From the NCBI RefSeq assembly GCF_004570845.1, contig NZ_SPQZ01000008.1, forward strand, positions 1 through 64,000: a DNA stretch of 64,000 bases, given 5' to 3'. Under the pieces are notes generated by a model, which ran no database searches, was not told where the DNA came from, and saw only the letters and a list, made by a program, of their open reading frames with translations. Shown one piece after another: positions 45,962 to 54,310 of the stretch; the stretch's first letter is position 1, and each line of letters begins with the position of its first letter. The stretch comes from Orlajensenia leifsoniae (GTDB lineage: Bacteria; Actinomycetota; Actinomycetes; Actinomycetales; Microbacteriaceae). The position numbers and the translations under genes were made by a program.

Positions 45962-47086
45962 TCAGTCGGCGAAGTGCGCCGCGGCCGCCCGAGCCTGGTA
46001 GGTGACGTCGTCGAGGTCGTCGCCGACTGCCGTCACGTGCCCGACCTTGCGACCGGGTCGAGGAGCCTTGCCGTAGTTGTGCACCTTGACCGACGGATGC
46101 TGCGACATCGCCGTCGCGTATCTGTCGGCGAGCGTGCCCTCCACCGGGCCCCCGAGGATGTTCACCATGACGGACCACTCGTCGTGGATCTCCGTCGATC
46201 CGAGCGGGAGGTCGAGCACGGCGCGCAGGTGCTGCTCGAACTGGCCCGTCGTCGAACCGTCCATCGACCAGTGGCCGCTGTTGTGCGGCCGCATCGCCAG
46301 CTCGTTCACGAGCAACCGTCCGTCGGTGGTCTGGAAGAGCTCGACGGCGAGGGCACCGGTCACGCCGATGCCCTCGGCGACGGTGACGGCGATCTGTCTG
46401 GCCACGTCGGCCAGGCGACCGGCCGAGTGCGGCGCGGGCGCGATGACCTCGCTGCAGACCCCGTCGGCCTGCACGGTCTCGACCAGCGGCCACGACACGA
46501 TCTCACCCGACGGGCGACGGGCGACCTGCTGGGCCAGCTCACGGCTGAAGTCCACGAGTTCCTCGACCAGGAGTGCGTCGCCCTCGGTGAGGGCGGCGAA
46601 CCAGTCGTCGGCCTCATCGGCTGCCCGCACGACCCGCACACCCTTGCCGTCGTAGCCGCCGCGCGGCGTCTTCACGACGGCCCGGCTGCCGTGGTCCGAG
46701 AGGAAGGCCGCCAGCTCGTCGGAGTTCTCGACGCGCGCCCAGTCGGGAACGGGGAGGCCAAGCTCGGTCAGCTTCTCCCGCATGAGCAGCTTGTCCTGGG
46801 CGTAGAGCAGCGCGTCGGGGCCGGGGTGAACGGCGACTCCGCGGTCGACGAGCTCGCGGAGGATCTCCTGCGGAACGTGCTCATGGTCGAAGGTGAGCAC
46901 GTCGACCGTGTCTGCGAAGGCCAGCACGGCGTCGCGATCGCGGTAGTCGCCGACGCCGACGGCGGCGAGTCCGGCCGACATCCCGTCGGCCTCGGCGAGC
47001 ACGCGCAGCTCGATGCCGAGCTCCACTGCAGCGGGAATCATCATGCGGGCGAGCTGGCCCGCACCGATCACACCAACGATCATCAT
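45962..47086 (-). CDS. purK: N5-carboxyaminoimidazole ribonucleotide synthase
   Basis: This 374-residue ATP-grasp enzyme makes N5-CAIR from AIR, bicarbonate and ATP. G-V-I-G-A-G-Q-L-A-R-M-M begins the protein, then F-D-H-E-H-V-P, K-T-P-R-G-G-Y-D-G-K-G (the nucleotide-binding loop), V-E-E-L-V-D-F, and N-E-L-A-M-R-P-H-N-S-G-H for Mg and substrate. The first of two ATGs at 47086 follows an AGGAGA site. It forms an operon with purE and the LCP gene. Confidence 0.96.
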   Translation of the reverse strand: MMIVGVIGAGQLARMMIPAAVELGIELRVLAEADGMSAGLAAVGVGDYRDRDAVLAFADTVDVLTFDHEHVPQEILRELVDRGVAVHPGPDALLYAQDKLLMREKLTELGLPVPDWARVENSDELAAFLSDHGSRAVVKTPRGGYDGKGVRVVRAADEADDWFAALTEGDALLVEELVDFSRELAQQVARRPSGEIVSWPLVETVQADGVCSEVIAPAPHSAGRLADVARQIAVTVAEGIGVTGALAVELFQTTDGRLLVNELAMRPHNSGHWSMDGSTTGQFEQHLRAVLDLPLGSTEIHDEWSVMVNILGGPVEGTLADRYATAMSQHPSVKVHNYGKAPRPGRKVGHVTAVGDDLDDVTYQARAAAAHFAD

Positions 47087-47159
47087 CACGTCTCTCCTGG
47101 CTCTCAGCTCGCGGAGGACATCCGCAGCCGGCATTCAGATTGGCTTGCTGCGCGGTGGT

Positions 47160-47165
47160 TAGACT
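47160..47165 (+). promoter_or_regulatory. Candidate -10 box TAGACT for the GtrA-like gene
   Basis: About 50 bases upstream of ATG 47216 in the divergent gap with purK. Confidence 0.45.
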
Positions 47166-47215
47166 TCCCTCCGCACGTCTATCTTCGCCCATCCCCTTTC
47201 CTCTTGGATGCAGTC

Positions 47216-47728
47216 ATGACAACGACCACGACCGGCGGATGGCGCGTGCTCGCTTCGCAGCTGGCGCGGTTCGGCGCCGTCGGGGCCGTCGGGTTCCTCG
47301 TGGACGTCGGCGTGTTCAACCTGCTGCGCGCCACGGTGCTTTCGCCGGAGGAGGTGCACACGGGTCCGTTGATCGCCAAGGTGATCTCGACCGTGCTCGC
47401 CATCTTCGTGAACTGGATGGGCAACCGCTACTGGACCTTCGCGGACAGGCGCTCGACCAGCACGACCCGCGAGGGCATCGAGTTCTTCGTCGTGAGCATC
47501 ATCGGCATGGTCATCGGCCTGGCCTGCCTGTGGCTCTCGCACTACGTGCTGGGATTCACCTCGGTGCTCGCCGACAACATCTCATCGAACGTGATCGGCC
47601 TCGCCCTGGGGGCGGCGTTCCGTTTCTTCGCCTACCGCCTCTGGGTGTTCGCGCCTCACCGCACGTCACCGACTGCAGCGTCGCTGCTACCGGCCGCCCC
47701 AGACGACCGACTGGTCGGGGAGCGCTGA
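47216..47728 (+). CDS. GtrA-family membrane protein
   Basis: The 170 residues contain four membrane helices, with the family motifs R-F-G-A-V-G-A-V-G-F-L-V-D at the first helix, N-W-M-G-N-R-Y-W-T-F-A-D-R in the middle and F-R-F-F-A-Y-R-L-W-V-F near the end. GtrA proteins are thought to flip or bind polyprenyl-phosphate sugars. A mycobacterial homologue lies near glfT1 and Wzm/Wzt, as here. The 3' end overlaps the convergent PH-domain gene by 42 bp. Confidence 0.9.
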   Translation: MTTTTTGGWRVLASQLARFGAVGAVGFLVDVGVFNLLRATVLSPEEVHTGPLIAKVISTVLAIFVNWMGNRYWTFADRRSTSTTREGIEFFVVSIIGMVIGLACLWLSHYVLGFTSVLADNISSNVIGLALGAAFRFFAYRLWVFAPHRTSPTAASLLPAAPDDRLVGER

Positions 47729-48256
47729 CGGCTCCTCCTGCCAGCGCATGCTGATTCCACTGCCGTGGGCGGCGTCCGTCAGATCGTGCAGGGAACGCTG
47801 GACCAGCGCCGCTCCCGGCACGTCCCGCAGGATCACCGGACGATCCGCGCCGGTGTTGATCAGCACGTCGCCGCTGCGGAAGGCGCTCTGCACCCACGAG
47901 GTGCGCACGCTCACGTCGTAGATGCGCGAGTACAGCACCTCCTGGCGTACACGCACGAAGAAGCCGCTGCGCACGATGACCCGACGCGTCGTCACCGTCG
48001 TGCGCTGTCCGAGCCACCAGAGCACCGGGAACAGCCAGCCGAACACGATCACGACGGCGAGAGCACCCCACGCCGTGATCTGGACCCAGGTCTCGGTCAG
48101 CCGCGGCAGGCCGTAGCCGGCCACTCCGGAGGCGACGATGAGCAGCAGCGACGGCCAGAACAGCGCCCGCGCGTGCCTGCGCAGGCGCGCGACGATGCGC
48201 TCGGCCGGGACGGTGGGGCCCGTCGTTCCGGTCGGCGGTTCGCCTGCGATGCTCAT
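47687..48256 (-). CDS. PH-domain membrane protein (bPH2/YdbS-like)
   Basis: The 189-residue protein has two membrane helices (about 33-50 and 62-82) followed by T-T-R-R-V-I-V-R-S-G-F and Q-E-V-L-Y-S-R-I-Y-D-V, the hallmarks of bacterial PH-like (DUF304) domains. Function is unknown. A TAAGAA sequence lies six bases before the ATG, consistent with a leaderless start. Its 3' end runs 42 bp into gtrA on the other strand. Confidence 0.8.
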   Translation of the reverse strand: MSIAGEPPTGTTGPTVPAERIVARLRRHARALFWPSLLLIVASGVAGYGLPRLTETWVQITAWGALAVVIVFGWLFPVLWWLGQRTTVTTRRVIVRSGFFVRVRQEVLYSRIYDVSVRTSWVQSAFRSGDVLINTGADRPVILRDVPGAALVQRSLHDLTDAAHGSGISMRWQEEPSALPDQSVVWGGR

Positions 48257-48313
48257 AGGTCATTCTTACCCCAGACCCGTGCGCTGCCCGGGCGTGTGGA
48301 GCCGCGGGTCGGC

Positions 48314-49054
48314 TCAGCCCTGGAGTGCCTTGATGGCCTCGTCGACGGGTCCGTCGAAGATCTTCTTGCCCTTCCGCAGAACCACGCCGCGGTCGCAGAG
48401 ATCCTTGACCATGCCGAGGCTGTGGCTGACGATGAGCATCGTCTTGCCCTGCTCGGCCAGCTCCTTGATCTTCTTGGTGCACTTCTCGCGGAAGGGCGCA
48501 TCGCCGACGGCGAGCACCTCGTCGACGAGGAGCACGTCGAGTTCGACGTGGATCGCGACGGAGAAGGCGAGCCGCACGAACATGCCGGACGAGTAGTGCT
48601 TGACCTTCTGGTCGATGAACTCGCCGATCTCGGAGAACGCCACGATGTCATCGAAGCGCGCGTCGGTCTCGGCCTCGTTCATGCCGAGGATGGCCGCGTT
48701 CAGGTAGACGTTCTCGCGCCCCGACAGGTCGGGGTGGAAGCCTGCGCCCACCTCGATGAGGCCGGCCACGCGGCCGCGGGTCAGCACCGTTCCGGCATCC
48801 GGCTCGAGAACACCCGAGACCAGCTTCAGCAGGGTCGACTTGCCCGAGCCGTTGAGGCCGAGCACGGCGACGGATTCGCCCTCACCCACCTCGAAGCTCA
48901 CGCCGTCGAGGGCCTGGAAGGTGGTCGGAGCCGCATTCTTCCGCTGGATGCGGGCGACGAACGCCTCCTTCAGGGAGTGCGTGTGGCGCAGGAGGAAGTC
49001 CTTGCGCACTCCGTCGACGATGATGCGCGGACGCTGGTCCATGGTCTTCTCCAT
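48314..49054 (-). CDS. wzt: Polysaccharide ABC exporter ATPase (Wzt/RfbE-like)
   Basis: The 246-residue ATPase has Walker A G-L-N-G-S-G-K-S-T (66-74), the group-specific Y-S-S-G-M signature and Walker B V-L-L-V-D-E-V-L-A-V-G-D, all typical of ABC-2 O-antigen/teichoic acid exporters. It lacks the C-terminal carbohydrate-binding domain of some Wzt proteins and so resembles mycobacterial RfbE or TagH cores. The ATG overlaps the permease stop by one base. Confidence 0.93.
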   Translation of the reverse strand: MEKTMDQRPRIIVDGVRKDFLLRHTHSLKEAFVARIQRKNAAPTTFQALDGVSFEVGEGESVAVLGLNGSGKSTLLKLVSGVLEPDAGTVLTRGRVAGLIEVGAGFHPDLSGRENVYLNAAILGMNEAETDARFDDIVAFSEIGEFIDQKVKHYSSGMFVRLAFSVAIHVELDVLLVDEVLAVGDAPFREKCTKKIKELAEQGKTMLIVSHSLGMVKDLCDRGVVLRKGKKIFDGPVDEAIKALQG

Positions 49055-49914
49055 CACAGGTCCTGGGCGAAGCCGCGCTCGAGGCGTCGGAAGGTCAGCT
49101 GGCCGATGGCGATCATCACGGCCGAGAAGACGAGGGCACCGACGGTGTACCACATCATGTGCGGCGGGAACCCGGCCCCGTTCTCGACGGTGGGATCCCA
49201 GAACGCGTAGTGCAGGTACTCGACCGCCACTGCGATCGGATTGACCATGTAGATGTGGAAGGCCCAGGCCGGAAGGGTCGCCTGCACCATGGCCCAGCCG
49301 TAGAGCACGGGGGCGGTCCAGGTGGAGAGCATCTTGATGATCTCGACGAAGTTCTGGGCGTCGCGGTAGCGCACGTTGAAGGCGCCGAAGAACAGGCCGA
49401 GTCCGAGCGAGAACGCCAGGATGATGATCATCCCCAGCAGGAAGGCGCCGATGGCCGCGAAGCTCGGCACCCAGCCCACGAGCAGGCAGACGAAGAGCAG
49501 GATGGCGATCTGGGGCAGGAAGTGCACGAGCGCGCCGATGATGGCCGCGATCGGGAACAGCTCGCGCGGCAGGTAGATCTTCTTGACCAGAGCGCGGTTG
49601 TCGACGATCGAGTTCGTCGCGTTGCCGAACGCCTCGTTGAAGAGGTTGATGACGACGATGCCCGAGAACAGGTAGATCGCGAAGTTGGGGATGTCCTTAT
49701 GGAACTGCAGGATCACGCCCATGACGAAGTAGTAGACGAGGAACTGCGCGGCGGGCTTCACGTACGACCAGGTCCAGCCCAGCACCGAGTTGCGGTAGCG
49801 GGTGGAGGTGCCCTTGCGGATGAGGAGGCGCAGCAGATAGTGCCACCGGAAGATGTCCAGGATGCCGCGACCACGGCCCGGAGTCTGGAATCCGGTGAGG
49901 TCTTCCGTTGTCAC
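49054..49914 (-). CDS. wzm: Polysaccharide ABC exporter permease (Wzm/RfbD-like)
   Basis: The 286-residue ABC-2 permease starts with a cytoplasmic amphipathic segment (R-W-H-Y-L-L-R-L-L-I-R-K and R-Y-R-N-S-V-L-G-W-T-W-S) and has six membrane helices. These features define Wzm-type exporters that move finished lipid-linked polysaccharide. With Wzt it forms a complete transporter. In mycobacteria the equivalent pair exports the galactan precursor; that function here is inferred from glf, glfT2 and the GlfT1-like gene. Confidence 0.93.
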   Translation of the reverse strand: MTTEDLTGFQTPGRGRGILDIFRWHYLLRLLIRKGTSTRYRNSVLGWTWSYVKPAAQFLVYYFVMGVILQFHKDIPNFAIYLFSGIVVINLFNEAFGNATNSIVDNRALVKKIYLPRELFPIAAIIGALVHFLPQIAILLFVCLLVGWVPSFAAIGAFLLGMIIILAFSLGLGLFFGAFNVRYRDAQNFVEIIKMLSTWTAPVLYGWAMVQATLPAWAFHIYMVNPIAVAVEYLHYAFWDPTVENGAGFPPHMMWYTVGALVFSAVMIAIGQLTFRRLERGFAQDL

Positions 49915-49972
49915 GTAGTGCTCTCTTACTTCCCGCGCAGGGACATCGACCGGCCCGTTCAGGCCGATAGGT

Positions 49973-49978
49973 ATCCTA
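49973..49978 (-). promoter_or_regulatory. Candidate -10 box TAGGAT for wzm-wzt
   Basis: About 58 bases upstream of the wzm start in the 152-bp gap to birA. A GGCC-CGTTCA-GGCC hairpin lies in the expected leader (49952-49965). Confidence 0.4.
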
Positions 49979-50066
49979 CGGGACGCGATTCTGGAAGAAA
50001 CGTGGGAGCAGCTCCCCGCCCTGGAGCCGCCGCTTCGGGCTCTCCGTTCCCCGGCATCCCCGCCGA

Positions 50067-50933
50067 TCAGTAGCGCAGGTGCGTCACGTCTCCCGCGGAG
50101 ACGGCCCGGCTCTCCCCGGACTCGCGGTCCTCGACCACGAGACGCCCGTCGGCGTCGATCGCGGCGGCGGTTCCGATGAGGATGTCGCCACCCGGGAGCT
50201 CCACCCGCACCTCGCGGCCGAGGGTTCCGCAGAGTCCTGTGACCTCGGCGTGGAGCCCGCTGGCCTCAGGATCGCCGTCGGCGGCGAGCAGAGCCCGGTA
50301 CAGCCCGGTGAATGCCTCGAGGTAGAACGCGAGCACCTCGTCGGGGTCCGGGGCGACCCCGGTGACGAGCAGGATCGACGTGGACGTGAGCGTCGGCAGG
50401 TCGTGCTCGTCGAGGGCGAGGTTGAGGCCGGCGCCGATCACGACGCCGCCCGGCTCCTCCCCCGGCACGGGCGGAAGCAGTTCGGCCAGGATGCCGCTCA
50501 CCTTGTAGCCGTCGACCAGGACGTCGTTGGGCCATTTGAGCGAGACGTCGATCGAGCCCGGCGCTCCGTCGTCGTCGGGAGTCTGCGCGAGCCTCTCGGC
50601 ATGATCACGCACGGCGGCACGCACGGCGCGGGTCATGGCGGCTCCTGTGAGCAGCGGCAGCCACCCGAGCCTGTCGGCCGGAAGCGCCGATCCGTCCGCC
50701 AGGCGGGGCCGCACGAGCAGGGAGATGGCGAGGGACCGACCGGCCGGAGCCGTCCACGTCCGTCCGAGACGACCGCGACCGCTGGTCTGGCTGCCCGTCA
50801 CCAGAACGGAGAGGTCGGGCCACGCCGAGGCATCGGGGCCCACGGCCCTCTGCACCAGCTCGTCGTTCGTGGATCCGGCCTCGTCGAGGTACTCGATCCT
50901 GGCGGCGAGCGCCGTGCTCCGCGTGAATTCCAT
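50067..50933 (-). CDS. birA: Biotin-[acetyl-CoA-carboxylase] ligase, group I
   Basis: The 288-residue enzyme attaches biotin to the carboxylase carrier domain. G-R-G-R-L-G-R-T-W at 52-60 is the biotinyl-AMP loop, L-K-W-P-N-D-V the central motif and G-A-G-L-N-L another. No helix-turn-helix domain is present, so it is not a DNA-binding repressor. ATG 50933 is chosen because GAAGGG lies about nine bases before it; ATG 50942 is an alternative. It is divergent from accD, its functional partner. Confidence 0.93.
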   Translation of the reverse strand: MEFTRSTALAARIEYLDEAGSTNDELVQRAVGPDASAWPDLSVLVTGSQTSGRGRLGRTWTAPAGRSLAISLLVRPRLADGSALPADRLGWLPLLTGAAMTRAVRAAVRDHAERLAQTPDDDGAPGSIDVSLKWPNDVLVDGYKVSGILAELLPPVPGEEPGGVVIGAGLNLALDEHDLPTLTSTSILLVTGVAPDPDEVLAFYLEAFTGLYRALLAADGDPEASGLHAEVTGLCGTLGREVRVELPGGDILIGTAAAIDADGRLVVEDRESGESRAVSAGDVTHLRY

Positions 50934-51040
50934 GACGGGCATCCCTTCGTCGCGTTCAGAGTAGCGGTTGGTGCTCATCACGATGGTTCGGGGTCATCTT
51001 TGTAGGCATCCGTCAACGGGCGGCGGGGAGGTGCCCCGGA

Positions 51041-51046
51041 TAGGCT
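51041..51046 (+). promoter_or_regulatory. -10 box TAGGCT, leaderless start of accD
   Basis: Seven bases separate the hexamer from GTG 51054. No ribosome-binding site is present. Confidence 0.65.
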
Positions 51047-51053
51047 GAACCGC

Positions 51054-52658
51054 GTGACCGAGAACAGTGCTGCGCAGGCCCCCGACATGACGACGACGGC
51101 AGGCAAGCTCGCCGACCTCAAGAACCGCTTCCACGAGGCCGTGACGGCGAGTGGCGAGGCCGCCATCGCCAAGCAGCACGCCAAGGGCAAGATGACGGCG
51201 CGCGAGCGCATCACCGAACTCCTCGACGCCGGCAGCTTCGTCGAGCTCGACGAATACGTCCGCCACCGCACGCACGCCTTCGGGATGGACGCGAAGAAGC
51301 CCTACGGCGATTCCGTGGTCACCGGTGTCGGCACCATCCACGGCCGTCAGGTGGCCGTCTACTCCCAGGACTTCACGGTCTTCGGCGGCTCCCTCGGAGA
51401 GGTGGCGGGCGAGAAGATCATCAAGGTGATGGAGCTCGCCCTGAAGACTGGGGTTCCCATCATCGGCATCCTCGACTCCGGCGGAGCCCGCATCCAGGAG
51501 GGCGTCGTCGCCCTCGGCAAGTACGGCGAGATCTTCCGCCTCAACACCCGCGCCTCCGGGGTCATCCCGCAGATCTCGATCATCTGCGGTCCGGCAGCCG
51601 GAGGTGCTGTGTACTCCCCCGCCCTCACCGACTTCGTCATCATGGTCGACAAGTCGAGCCAGATGTTCGTCACCGGCCCCGACGTCATCAAGACGGTCAC
51701 CGGCGAGGACGTCGGCATGGAGGAGCTCGGCGGCGCGCTCACCCACAACAAGGTCTCGGGCGTCGCCCACTACCTGGCCAGCGACGAGTCCGACGCCCTC
51801 GACTACGCCCGCAGCCTGCTCGGCTTCCTCCCCGACAACAACCTCGCCGAACTGCCGGTCTACGACAGTGACACCGAGTTGGAGATCACGGATGCCGACC
51901 GCCGCCTGAACACCGTCATCCCCGACTCCCCCAACCAGCCGTACGACGTGCAGAGCGTCATCGAGGGCGTCGTCGACAACGGCGACTTCCTCGAGGTGCA
52001 GCCGCTGTTCGCGCCCAACATCGTCATCGGCTTCGGCCGGGTCGAGGGTCGCTCCGTCGGCATCATCGCCAACCAGCCCAACGCCATGGCCGGAACCCTC
52101 AACATCGACGCCGGTGAGAAGGCGAGCCGCTTCGTGAGGTTCTGCGACGCATTCTCCATCCCGATCGTCACCCTCGTCGACGTTCCCGGATACCTGCCGG
52201 GAACCGATCAGGAGTGGACCGGCGTCATCCGCCGCGGGGCGAAACTGCTCTACGCCTACGCCGAAGCGACGGTGCCCCTGGTCACGGTGATCCTGCGCAA
52301 GGCCTATGGCGGCGCCTACATCGTGATGGGCTCCAAGCAGCTCGGCGCCGACATCAACCTCGCCTGGCCGACGGCCGAGATCGCCGTCATGGGAGGCCAG
52401 GGCGCGGTCAACATCCTCTACCGAGGCGAGATCAAGCGGGCGGAGGAGGCCGGAGAGGACGTGGCCGCCGTGCGCACCAAGCTCGCCAACGAATACACCT
52501 ACAACGTGGCCAGCCCGTTCCTGGCAGCCGAGCGCGGAGAGCTCGACGGCATCATCGAGCCGGCCGCCACCCGCGTCTCGGTCACGAAGGCACTGCGGGC
52601 CCTCCGGACCAAGCGCTCCAGCCTGCCGGCCAAGAAGCACGGGAACATCCCGCTCTGA
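51054..52658 (+). CDS. accD: Acyl-CoA carboxylase beta subunit (carboxyltransferase)
   Basis: The 534-residue carboxyltransferase moves the carboxyl group from carboxybiotin to acetyl- or propionyl-CoA. The two oxyanion-hole motifs are S-G-G-A-R-I-Q-E-G in the N-terminal half and [10 protein letters not shown] in the C-terminal half. Length and order match the actinobacterial AccD5/PccB type. Which acyl-CoA is used cannot be read with certainty. The stop overlaps the epsilon subunit start (TGATG). Confidence 0.95.
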   Translation: MTENSAAQAPDMTTTAGKLADLKNRFHEAVTASGEAAIAKQHAKGKMTARERITELLDAGSFVELDEYVRHRTHAFGMDAKKPYGDSVVTGVGTIHGRQVAVYSQDFTVFGGSLGEVAGEKIIKVMELALKTGVPIIGILDSGGARIQEGVVALGKYGEIFRLNTRASGVIPQISIICGPAAGGAVYSPALTDFVIMVDKSSQMFVTGPDVIKTVTGEDVGMEELGGALTHNKVSGVAHYLASDESDALDYARSLLGFLPDNNLAELPVYDSDTELEITDADRRLNTVIPDSPNQPYDVQSVIEGVVDNGDFLEVQPLFAPNIVIGFGRVEGRSVGIIANQPNAMAGTLNIDAGEKASRFVRFCDAFSIPIVTLVDVPGYLPGTDQEWTGVIRRGAKLLYAYAEATVPLVTVILRKAYGGAYIVMGSKQLGADINLAWPTAEIAVMGGQGAVNILYRGEIKRAEEAGEDVAAVRTKLANEYTYNVASPFLAAERGELDGIIEPAATRVSVTKALRALRTKRSSLPAKKHGNIPL

Positions 52659-52909
52659 TGGGCAGGCATGCTGCAACCGATCGGCCGGACGACGCGCAGG
52701 CGCTGACCGACATCACCTTCATCACCCAGGGCGTCACCGACGAGGAGGCCGCGGCCGTCACCGCCGTGCTGTCGGCGATGCTGGCTGAGGAGGCGGCCGG
52801 GGCCACGACAGCTCCGCCAGCCGGTCAGAACGCATGGCAGCGCTCTCAGCGCGCGCTGCGCCAGCCGCTCACGCCGGGCTCCGGCCAGTGGCGCGGCTTC
52901 AGCGGCTGA
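52658..52909 (+). CDS. accE: Acyl-CoA carboxylase epsilon subunit
   Basis: The 83-residue protein has an acidic N-terminal part (I-T-F-I-T-Q-G-V-T-D-E-E-A-A-A-V-T-A-V-L) and the typical C-terminus N-A-W-Q-R-S-Q-R-A-L-R-Q-P-L then G-x-W-R-G-F-S-G. Such small subunits stabilise actinobacterial acyl-CoA carboxylase complexes. The ATG overlaps the accD stop by one base, so stoichiometric synthesis is expected. Confidence 0.9.
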   Translation: MGRHAATDRPDDAQALTDITFITQGVTDEEAAAVTAVLSAMLAEEAAGATTAPPAGQNAWQRSQRALRQPLTPGSGQWRGFSG

Positions 52910-53050
52910 GCAGCCTGACAGGCACCGATGTACCCCTGCGATTCAGCACCACTCCATCACCCGTTCTGGGGGCTGGTGCGCTCGCGCGGAGTGACGGAAG
53001 ACGCTTTCGCGGAGGGTCCTCATTCGTGTCCCCCGAAATGATGACTGTTA

Positions 53051-53079
53051 TTGATGTTGCCCGTGAGTCACACTAGATA
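53051..53079 (+). promoter_or_regulatory. Promoter TTGATG-17-TAGATA for the small RNA
   Basis: The -35 box TTGATG (53051-53056) and -10 box TAGATA (53074-53079) are exactly 17 bp apart. It is the only promoter in the window where a good -35, spacing and -10 occur together. The expected start is near 53085-53087. Confidence 0.55.
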
Positions 53080-53084
53080 TCGAA

Positions 53085-53225
53085 GGTAGTCCCGCAAGGG
53101 ACCACCGCCCACCGAAGGCCAGCTGTTTCAGCAGGCCGCGGCAGGGACGAGTCAGGGCGATATTCGGGTTATCGCCGCGACTCGGATACACGAAGGGGAG
53201 CGGGTCTCAGACACGCTCCCCTTCG
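53085..53225 (+). ncRNA. Candidate structured small RNA of about 140 nt
   Basis: Four successive hairpins fit end to end. First, a GGTAGTCCC/GGGACCACC stem with a GCAA tetraloop (53085-53106). Second, GGCC-A-GCTG / CAGC-A-GGCC with a TTT loop (53117-53137). Third, a two-part stem, CGAGTC/GACTCG outside (53148-53153 with 53179-53184) and GGCGATA/TATCGCC inside (53156-53162 with 53170-53176). Fourth, the 12-bp terminator stem. A consensus-spaced promoter precedes it. The family was not recognised: loops are not C-rich (against 6C RNA) and the length and shape do not suit RNase P, tmRNA, 6S or SRP RNA. Confidence 0.5.
53191..53225. terminator. Strong 12-bp hairpin terminator
   Basis: CGAAGGGGAGCG (53191-53202) pairs perfectly with CGCTCCCCTTCG (53214-53225) around an 11-base loop. 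It has no T-run and could stop transcription from both sides of the convergent region. Confidence 0.7.
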
Positions 53226-53278
53226 TCATACCCGCAACCTGCCCCAGTGCATCTCAGCACACCGGCCGGACCGGGAGC

Positions 53279-54310
53279 TCAGCGCGGGATCTCGAGCCAG
53301 AGATCGACCTCTTCGTCGTCATCGTCGTCGACGGCGACACCGGATCCGCCGTCACCGAGGGCGGCAGTGCGCTGGTCGCCTCCGCGCAGTCCGACGACGG
53401 TCACAGCGACCTGGTCATCCGAGACCGTCCGCACGATGATGCGATCGGCGGCGGTTCCCACGATGGCGTCGCGGAGGGTGGTCAGCGTGCGCCTGCGGTC
53501 GTCGTCGTCGAGGTCGTCGATGCCGCCCTCGTCGAGCAGCGTGACGCTCGCCCCGCGCTGTCTGGCGTCGCGCACCGCCGCGCGCACCCCGTCGTCGAGG
53601 AGCATGCGCCCGCGGATCTCGTCGCGGATGGCCGCCTCCAGCTGGCGGCACTCGAGGCGTTCGGCGTCGCTCAGGTCGCCGTCGGTCTCGACGATGCGGC
53701 GCAGCATCGGGGCGGCCATGCGATCCGTCGTCGCCAGCCGAACCTGCCGCTCGTGCAGGTGGGCGTCTTGGGCCGCCTGCCAATCGGCGGCCTCCCGCTC
53801 GGCGAGGCTGTAGGAGCGCGCCTCGCGAGAGGCCCTCGACAGCGCACGGGCACCGAAGTGGGCGACACCGACCCAGACCACGCTGCCGATGACTCCGATG
53901 AAGCCGAGCGCGGCTGGGCCTGCCCAGACGAGGGTCTGGAGCACGAGGAAGCCCACGCCGACCCAGGCGACGACCAACCGGCCTCGCACGGCCGTGATCG
54001 TCATGAGGGTTCCGATGGCCGCGACGTACCAGGTGGCGTAGCCGTTGTCGGCCGTCGCGTCGAGGGTCGAGCAGACGAGCAGCGGCATGGCGATGCTCGC
54101 GGCGAGGTCGAACGCGGCCACCCAGAGCGGCATCCGACCCGGACGCGACGGCCACAGGCTGAAGACCGTCGCGAGCACGTACAGGCAGATCGCGATGATC
54201 GGGGCGACCGGGGAGTCCGGCACGCCCAGCGAGGTGATGGCCAGAACGACGTGGTAGGCCGAGAACACGGCGGCGAGAGCGACGATGAGCCCGCGCGGAA
54301 TGGTGATCAT
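53279..54310 (-). CDS. Membrane protein of unknown function in a two-component operon
   Basis: The 343-residue protein has five or six membrane helices in the first 165 residues. A cytoplasmic helical region follows (R-E-A-R-S-Y-S-L-A-E-R-E-A-A-D-W, then E-C-R-Q-L-E-A-A-I-R-D-E-I-R-G-R). The end is an acidic run of aspartates before L-W-L-E-I-P-R. The layout resembles a sensor kinase without recognisable H, N or G boxes. ATG 54310 overlaps the kinase stop (ATGA). It may be a signal-modulating partner of that kinase; this is inferred only from the operon. Confidence 0.7.
   Translation of the reverse strand: MITIPRGLIVALAAVFSAYHVVLAITSLGVPDSPVAPIIAICLYVLATVFSLWPSRPGRMPLWVAAFDLAASIAMPLLVCSTLDATADNGYATWYVAAIGTLMTITAVRGRLVVAWVGVGFLVLQTLVWAGPAALGFIGVIGSVVWVGVAHFGARALSRASREARSYSLAEREAADWQAAQDAHLHERQVRLATTDRMAAPMLRRIVETDGDLSDAERLECRQLEAAIRDEIRGRMLLDDGVRAAVRDARQRGASVTLLDEGGIDDLDDDDRRRTLTTLRDAIVGTAADRIIVRTVSDDQVAVTVVGLRGGDQRTAALGDGGSGVAVDDDDDEEVDLWLEIPR

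Larger units (their letters stand above)
52910..53278. other. 369-bp gap between convergent genes holding a terminator candidate and a small-RNA unit
   Basis: From 52946 to 52979 the arms GCACCA and TGGTGC enclose CCC-GTTCT-GGG, a possible terminator of accD-accE. From 53051 a promoter, three hairpins and a strong terminal hairpin follow (described separately). No protein-coding frame with convincing composition was found. Confidence 0.55.

Noticed and set aside
53085-53225. Assignment of the structured RNA as 6C, 6S, SRP or RNase P RNA
   Set aside because: It lacks C-rich loops, the long 6S rod, the SRP GGAA/AGCAGC motif and RNase P length, so it is left unnamed.
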